Positions 59,396 to 64,000 of a stretch of 64,000 bases of DNA are shown piece by piece (position 1 is the stretch's first letter; every line of letters begins with the position of its first letter). The stretch comes from Paeniglutamicibacter psychrophenolicus (GTDB lineage Bacteria > Actinomycetota > Actinomycetes > Actinomycetales > Micrococcaceae): assembly GCF_017876575.1 (NCBI RefSeq), contig NZ_JAGIOE010000001.1:4072443-4136442 (forward strand), written 5' to 3'. Made by a program: the position numbers and the translations under genes. The notes under the pieces were generated by a model. That model was not told the origin of the DNA. It saw only the letters and a program-made list of their open reading frames with translations, and made no database searches.

Positions 59396-60583
59396 CTATT
59401 GCCGCGGGTATTCATCGTGCTGCCGGTGTGCCTCGGCCACCAGCGCGCGGATCTTGTCGACGTCCTTGGCCTTGTTGCGGTATTTCAGGTCCATCGCCTG
59501 GATTTGCGCCTCCTCCTGCGTCAGCAACCGGTAGACGCGTTCGCGCTCGGCGGGATCGGCGGTGTAGCCGAGGTCCATGAATTCAACGGCATGCCGTCGC
59601 GCACTGTTGATCGCCGTCTGTGCCTTTCCCGCCTTGCTCAGCAGGGACACGGCCACCGTCACCAGCAGCACCCCGATGATGAAGCCGAGGGACAGGGCCG
59701 TGGTGATCTCGATGACCGGGACGGGTTCGCCGTCGTTGATGAAGGGCAGGTTGTTCTCGTGCAGCGCGTGGAGCACCAGCTTGACGCCGATGAACGCCAG
59801 GATCGCGGCCAGCCCGTAGGAGAGGTAGATGAGCCGGTCCAGCAGGCCATCGAGCAGGAAGTAGAGCTGGCGCAGCCCCATCAGCGAAAAGGCCGTGGCG
59901 GTGAAGACGATGTAGACGTTCTGCGTCAGGCCGAAGATCGCGGGAATGGAGTCCAGCGCGAACAGGATGTCGGTGCCGCCGATCGACACCATGACCAACA
60001 GCATGGGGGTCAGCGCCCGCTTGCCGTGGTGCATGGTGAACAGCTTGTCGCCGTCGAAGTGGTCGGTCGTGTGCAGGAACCTCTTGGCCAGGCGCATGAT
60101 GAAGTTCTCCGACTGGCCCCTCGCGTGGTCCCCGGGCTTGAGCAGGTTGCCGGCGGTGAGCAGCAGGATCAGGCCAAAGAGGTAGAACACCCAGGCGAAG
60201 GAATTGATCAGCGCCGCACCCAGGAAGATGAAACCGGTCCGGGCGATCAGCGAGAACACGATGCCGAAGAGCAGGACCTTTTGCTGGTCCTCGCGCGGGA
60301 CCCGGAAGCTGGCGATGATGATGAGGAAGACAAACAGGTTGTCGACCGACAGCGCCTTCTCCGTGATGTAGCCGGCGAAGTACTCCGAGCCCATCGTGGT
60401 CCCGCCGAAGACCAGGACCAGGATTCCGAACAGGACGGCGATCCCCACATAGACCGATGACCAGATGGAGGCTTCCTTGAGCGTGGGCACGTGGGCCTTG
60501 CGGATGTGGAAGAAGTAGTCGAAGGCGAGCAGGGCCAGAATGGCGACGACGGTGATGCCCCAGATGAGGGGTGAAACGCTCAT
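59396..60583 (-). CDS. TerC-family membrane protein
   Basis: The 395-residue product has about nine hydrophobic segments and the TerC signature (GYITEKALSVDNLFVFLIII; MVSIGGTDILFALDSIPAIF) with its conserved acidic residues inside the membrane. A soluble C-terminal tail of about 60 residues follows (RRHAVEFMDLGYTADPAERE). TerC-family proteins are linked to tellurite resistance and to metal export during protein secretion. The ATG at 60583 begins MSVSPLIWG. No yybP-ykoY-type riboswitch is visible upstream. Confidence 0.9.
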   Translation of the reverse strand: MSVSPLIWGITVVAILALLAFDYFFHIRKAHVPTLKEASIWSSVYVGIAVLFGILVLVFGGTTMGSEYFAGYITEKALSVDNLFVFLIIIASFRVPREDQQKVLLFGIVFSLIARTGFIFLGAALINSFAWVFYLFGLILLLTAGNLLKPGDHARGQSENFIMRLAKRFLHTTDHFDGDKLFTMHHGKRALTPMLLVMVSIGGTDILFALDSIPAIFGLTQNVYIVFTATAFSLMGLRQLYFLLDGLLDRLIYLSYGLAAILAFIGVKLVLHALHENNLPFINDGEPVPVIEITTALSLGFIIGVLLVTVAVSLLSKAGKAQTAINSARRHAVEFMDLGYTADPAERERVYRLLTQEEAQIQAMDLKYRNKAKDVDKIRALVAEAHRQHDEYPRQ

Positions 60584-60883
60584 GTGTCCCTGCTTTCGGA
60601 CGGCCGTGCGCGGATCGGGCGCCGTGGGCTGCGTGCCGGGCCTGGGCCAGGACACACCCATCGGGGCCGTGGCGGAATCCGCGTTGACTAGCAACGCAGC
60701 AAGTCCATTGCGACAAAAGTAGCATCTGGACTGGTCGTTTGTTAACCCCTGCCGAGGTGCGAGAGGCCCTCGGATCTTTTCTCCGGTCGTGGCGGCAGGA
60801 TCGCTGGCCGTTCCACGCGAAGGGTGTGACCGTCCAAGGCCACGTCCCCGGGAAGGAAAATTCCCCGGCCGACACTCAATGGC
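60584..60883. other. 300-bp gap between TerC and ferritin genes
   Basis: This holds the TerC promoter and the 3' flank of the ferritin gene. I see no coding frame, palindrome or riboswitch that can be defended. Confidence 0.5.
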
Positions 60884-61420
60884 CTACAACGCCCCGCCTG
60901 CGGCTTCCGGGGTCCCGCCCGATCCGCCGGACTGCCCTGAATCTCCCACCGACTCGCGGGCCAGGAACGTTTCGACATCGAAGAGGCTGCTCGCCCGACG
61001 GGCCACGTTCAGCAGCGTCGACATCGAGGCCACCTCCTCGACCTGCTCCTTGAGGAACCACAGCATGAACTGTTCGCCCAATGGGTCGTCCTCGGCACGG
61101 GCCAGGGCAAAGAGCTCCTTGATCCGCTCGGTGACCTCGAGCTCCTGTTCGAGCGCCAGCACCAGCGGATCCTCTGCCGATTCGAAGTCGTTGCGTACCG
61201 CCTCGACGCCCGGGATGCTGGCATTGATGCCGCGATCCAGCATGTACTGGACCATCATCATGGCGTGGTTCCGTTCCTCCAGGGATTGGCGGTAGAAGTG
61301 TTTCGCCAGCTGTGGCAGGTCCTTCCCGTCGTACCAAACCGCGACGGCAATGTACTGCTGGGAGGCGGCGAACTCAATGCCGATCTGGCGCGTCAGCATG
61401 TCGTTGAACTTCGTGCTCAT
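60884..61420 (-). CDS. Ferritin
   Basis: The 178-residue product is a non-heme ferritin. Iron ligands of the ferroxidase centre are visible: Glu16 (QIGIEFAASQQY), Glu49 and His52 (SLEERNHAMMMVQYML), then ALEQELEVTERIKELFALAR and WFLKEQVEEVASMSTLL with the remaining Glu and Gln. A 25-residue Gly/Ser-rich tail is unlike the usual end. The ATG at 61420 has AAGGAGA upstream. It stores iron as a 24-mer in the cytoplasm. Iron control is likely, but no DtxR box is seen nearby. Confidence 0.94.
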   Translation of the reverse strand: MSTKFNDMLTRQIGIEFAASQQYIAVAVWYDGKDLPQLAKHFYRQSLEERNHAMMMVQYMLDRGINASIPGVEAVRNDFESAEDPLVLALEQELEVTERIKELFALARAEDDPLGEQFMLWFLKEQVEEVASMSTLLNVARRASSLFDVETFLARESVGDSGQSGGSGGTPEAAGGAL

Positions 61421-62205
61421 GATGCTCTCCTTGGCTGGGTGTGCTCGGTTGGGGTCCGCCGGCTCTCAACCCACCGGGCCGCAACCGACAGAGTGCCTAG
61501 TTCGAGGTTCCCCGCCCGGGAACGCCGAGTCAAGGGCTTCAGGACCCGCAAGCACCCGCACGACGGACCCTGCGGCTTCTTTGGCTGACCGATCTTGGCC
61601 GTCACCGCGATCCGCCGGAATTTACCGCCGCGAGCCTGATGCCGTGCCAGGCATTCATGAGCCTCCCGGACTTCCACGTTCCATGGCTCCCACGCTTCGG
61701 GTCCTTGCGGACGCGGTGACACCCCGCGAACTCCGCGGTGGGCGGGATCCATGCGGACCGAACAATCATCGCCTATCCCGTCCACGCCATCCGTGAACAA
61801 CGCGAGGGTGGGACCGGTCTGTCATGGCAGCCAAACAGGCTCGCCGACAAACGAGAGAAGCCAGCCGGTGCGCCCACTTCGGGGAAGTGGGCGCACCGGC
61901 AACGACTCGACGGCAACTTTTCCGCCGCAACATTTCCTGGCCCGCCACTCTCGTGAACGCTCATCTCAACCATGGGCTGGCAACGCTGACTCGGAAAAAC
62001 ACTGGCGGCGCGTTCGGTTGCTGGAAGCGGTGACTTGAACGCCGGAATCCCTTTCGCCCGCTCCCGGAAGTTTCCTTCACGTCCCGTACCAAACGTTACA
62101 GCTTTTACGAGTTCTATCTTTTCTGGAATTTATCAGATATCTTTTACATGTGCGCCGACAATGTGGCGCAGCTCATAGGAAGCACTCGTTGGCAAAGGAC
62201 TCAGC
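61421..62205. other. 785-bp gap between ferritin and isoaspartyl-peptidase genes
   Basis: This divergent region should hold both promoters. It contains the hairpin at 61864-61900 and an AT-rich tract at 62085-62150 (GGAATTTATCAGATATCTTT) just before the peptidase gene. Short frames here have no ribosome site and I take none as genes. Confidence 0.55.
61864..61900. repeat. Isolated strong hairpin in intergenic DNA
   Basis: Perfect 16-bp arms (GCCGGTGCGCCCACTT at 61864-61879 and its complement at 61885-61900) surround a 5-nt loop. No gene ends nearby and no T-run follows at once (AACGACTCGACGGCAACTTTT). It could end an unseen transcript or form part of a small RNA. Confidence 0.6.
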
Positions 62206-63120
62206 ATGCGCGTAATCGAAATCCCTTCAAGCCGCAAGGGCTACACATTGGTGTTGCACGGTGGGGCCGGGGGCCGCCTGACGGAGTTTTCACCCGAAGA
62301 GCAGGCCACATACGCCGACGGGCTCGCAGAAGCGTACGAGGCCGGGGCAAACGTCCTTGAATCAGGCGGAAGCGCACTCGACGCCGTGTGCGCCACCGTC
62401 GAGAAATTGGAAAACAACTCGGTGTTCAATGCAGGGCGCGGAGCGGCGCTGACGTCGAAGGGCGAGGCCGAACTGGATGCTTCGGTCATGACGGGCAACG
62501 GGCGTGCCGGCGCGGTGGCCGTGTCCCGACATGCGAAGAACCCCGTGTTCCTCGCCAGGAAGGTCATGGAAGAGAGCGAGCACGTTCTGCTGGTGTCACC
62601 GACCGAAGCGCTCGTTGAGTCCTGGGGGCTGGAGGTCGTTGCACCGTCCTACTTCGTGACCCCGCCACGGCAACAGCAACTCGCCGCGGTCCGGTCCGAG
62701 ACCCTTGCCGGATCGCGCCACGGCACCGTGGGGGCGGTCGCCCTGGACAAGCGGGGCCAGCTGGCCTCCGCGACCTCCACCGGAGGCATGGTCAACCAGC
62801 ACGAGGGCCGCGTCGGTGACACTCCCATCATCGGCGCAGGTACCTACGCACGTGACGGCGTCGTGGCAGTGTCCTGCACCGGAACCGGCGAAGCGTTCAT
62901 CGAGGGCGCGGTTGCCCACGAAATCTATGCCCGCATGCACTACGCCGGCACGCCGCTGGCAGATGCCGTCGTCTCCACGATCGAGGCCGAACTGGTGCCC
63001 CGCGAGGCCGACGGCGGCATCATTGCCGTGGGCGCCGATGGCAGAATCTGCGTTGCCCACAATTCCCCCGACATGTTTGCCGCGTTTGAAGACAACGGCA
63101 CACTCACCACCTGGACGTAG
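62206..63120 (+). CDS. Isoaspartyl peptidase / L-asparaginase (Ntn-hydrolase type)
   Basis: The 304-residue product is a plant-type asparaginase precursor. TLVLHGGAGG is the N-terminal motif, NSVFNAGRGAAL follows, and autocleavage should occur before the Thr near 174 in SRHGTVGAVALDKRG, giving alpha and beta chains. STGGMVNQHEGRVGDTPIIG and CTGTGEAFIEGA complete the active site. The enzyme hydrolyses beta-aspartyl dipeptides and asparagine. The ATG at 62206 has AAAGGA upstream. It is 9 bp before an RpiR regulator gene, which suggests substrate-dependent control. Confidence 0.92.
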   Translation: MRVIEIPSSRKGYTLVLHGGAGGRLTEFSPEEQATYADGLAEAYEAGANVLESGGSALDAVCATVEKLENNSVFNAGRGAALTSKGEAELDASVMTGNGRAGAVAVSRHAKNPVFLARKVMEESEHVLLVSPTEALVESWGLEVVAPSYFVTPPRQQQLAAVRSETLAGSRHGTVGAVALDKRGQLASATSTGGMVNQHEGRVGDTPIIGAGTYARDGVVAVSCTGTGEAFIEGAVAHEIYARMHYAGTPLADAVVSTIEAELVPREADGGIIAVGADGRICVAHNSPDMFAAFEDNGTLTTWT

Positions 63121-63129
63121 GGCAGGGCA

Positions 63130-64000
63130 ATGGCACTCATCAAGGCAAAGATCCACGATCGCATGGACACCATGACTCCTGCCGAGAGGAAGGTGGCCCG
63201 CGCATTGCTGGCCGACTATCCCAGTGCGGGGCTCACCAGCGCAGCAAGCCTGGCCAAGAACGCGGGAACAAGCACCCCGACGGTCCTCCGCCTCGTGAGC
63301 CGGTTGGGCTTGGACGGATACCCGGAACTCCAGGCCCGGCTGCGTGACGAGATCACCATCGATTCCCGGTCCCCGGTGCACCGCGCCGAACAGCAACCGC
63401 CGGAGCCGATGATCAACCCCGAGCTGGGTGCCTTGGTTCTTCCACGCCGGAACCTGATCGACCGCATCGCATCGATGGTGCCCGCGGCCGAATTCGACCG
63501 CCTCGTGAAGGTTCTTGTCTCCCAACCGCGAGCAGTCCTGATATCCGGCGGCTATTTTTCCTCGCACCTCGCAGAAATCCTGGCCGCCCAACTCGACGAG
63601 CTCATTCCCAACGTCAGCATGACGAAGGAACCCTTCGGACGCGATTGCGGCAAGTACCTGGATTTGAAGAAGAACTCGGTTGTCATCGTGATCGACTTCC
63701 GCCGCTACGAGCTTGAAAGCAAGAAGGTCGCCGAATTGGCAAGGCAACGCGGGGCAACCGTCGTCGTCATCACCGACCACGAGCTTTCACCAAGCACCGA
63801 GCACGCAGACATCGTGCTGCCCGTTCCGGTCGAGGGAATCCCCTTTGATTCCTTCGTCGGCCTGCTGGTCCTCATCGAGGCCATCGTCGAGGCAACATTC
63901 AAGCAAACCCGAGAAACCAGCATGAAGCGCATGAAGCAGTGGGAACAAACCTTCCACATCCACCGCTCATTCGCCGAACAACCACATCCCGAGGAAGAAT
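63130..64000 (+). CDS. MurR/RpiR-family regulator, 3' end outside window
   Basis: The frame begins MALIKAKIHDRMDTMTPAER and stays open to the last base, so the gene is cut by the window edge. The N-terminal RpiR helix-turn-helix (GLTSAASLAKNAGTSTPTVL, RLVSRLGLDGYPELQARL) is followed by a SIS-like domain (VLISGGYFSSHLAEILAAQL; VVIVIDFRRYELESKKVAEL; GATVVVITDHELSPSTEHAD). RpiR SIS domains usually bind phosphosugars, but here the neighbour is a peptidase, so the ligand may be an amino acid or a cell-wall fragment. It starts 9 bp after the peptidase stop. Confidence 0.85.
   Translation, partial: MALIKAKIHDRMDTMTPAERKVARALLADYPSAGLTSAASLAKNAGTSTPTVLRLVSRLGLDGYPELQARLRDEITIDSRSPVHRAEQQPPEPMINPELGALVLPRRNLIDRIASMVPAAEFDRLVKVLVSQPRAVLISGGYFSSHLAEILAAQLDELIPNVSMTKEPFGRDCGKYLDLKKNSVVIVIDFRRYELESKKVAELARQRGATVVVITDHELSPSTEHADIVLPVPVEGIPFDSFVGLLVLIEAIVEATFKQTRETSMKRMKQWEQTFHIHRSFAEQPHPEEE

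Noticed and set aside
60584-60760. yybP-ykoY manganese riboswitch before the TerC gene
   Set aside because: The conserved GGGGAGUAG-type and paired loop elements are not visible on the minus strand.

Overview
The window is high-GC actinobacterial DNA. Gene content (SAM-IV riboswitch, metY-metX, DeoR-controlled ABC cluster without its own ATPase, DUF4097/HicB-like pair, NylB-like hydrolase, hut genes under IclR) suggests a soil Micrococcaceae member close to Arthrobacter, Paenarthrobacter or Paeniglutamicibacter. That placement is inference from gene families and not from a marker gene. I saw no rRNA, tRNA, CRISPR array, insertion sequence or phage gene.

Layout. 0-5.2 kb: two large LuxR-type regulators, the first cut by the window edge, with a small secreted protein on the opposite strand between them. 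5.2-16 kb: housekeeping and stress genes (AhpD-like protein, two coupled YdcZ-type transporters, S4 protein, esterase, GDSL hydrolase, SHOCT membrane protein), the methionine pair metY-metX behind a SAM-IV riboswitch, a VOC protein with a DtxR-like box, two paralogous small membrane proteins, and a CPBP protein. 16-25 kb: a minus-strand sugar cluster (SIS isomerase/deaminase, ROK kinase, PfkB kinase, class II aldolase, lipoprotein binding protein, two permeases, DeoR regulator) that reads as an amino-sugar route of the galactosamine/tagatose-6-phosphate type. A shared TGATCGTTTGAC element precedes both transcription units.

25-28 kb: tpx, then a divergent TetR/glycosyltransferase pair around a perfect 27-bp palindrome. 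28-40 kb: histidine utilisation. hutU, a YjiH transporter, an M20 amidohydrolase, hutF and hutI run leftwards; hutH and hutD run rightwards; an IclR gene and a palindrome lie in the middle. A LysE exporter and a second hutD follow. No hutG is present, and the M20 enzyme is the best candidate for the last step.

40-46 kb: small regulators, a HesB/IscA-like protein, a HicB-like/DUF4097 pair, and a rifampin-phosphotransferase-like enzyme coupled to a TetR gene and preceded by a perfect palindrome.

46-59 kb holds the most unusual material. One translationally coupled trio contains an SbnA-like 2,3-diaminopropionate synthase, an FAD/NAD(P)-binding oxidoreductase and a fold-III PLP decarboxylase. 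A second, oppositely oriented operon encodes an ATP-grasp ligase with a 370-residue Lys/Ala/Pro/Thr-rich N-terminus, a NylB-like serine hydrolase and a fold-I Orn/Lys/Arg decarboxylase. Together they look like one or two undescribed small-molecule (amide, polyamine or metallophore) pathways. 59-64 kb: universal stress protein, TerC, ferritin, then an isoaspartyl peptidase/asparaginase with an RpiR regulator that runs off the window.
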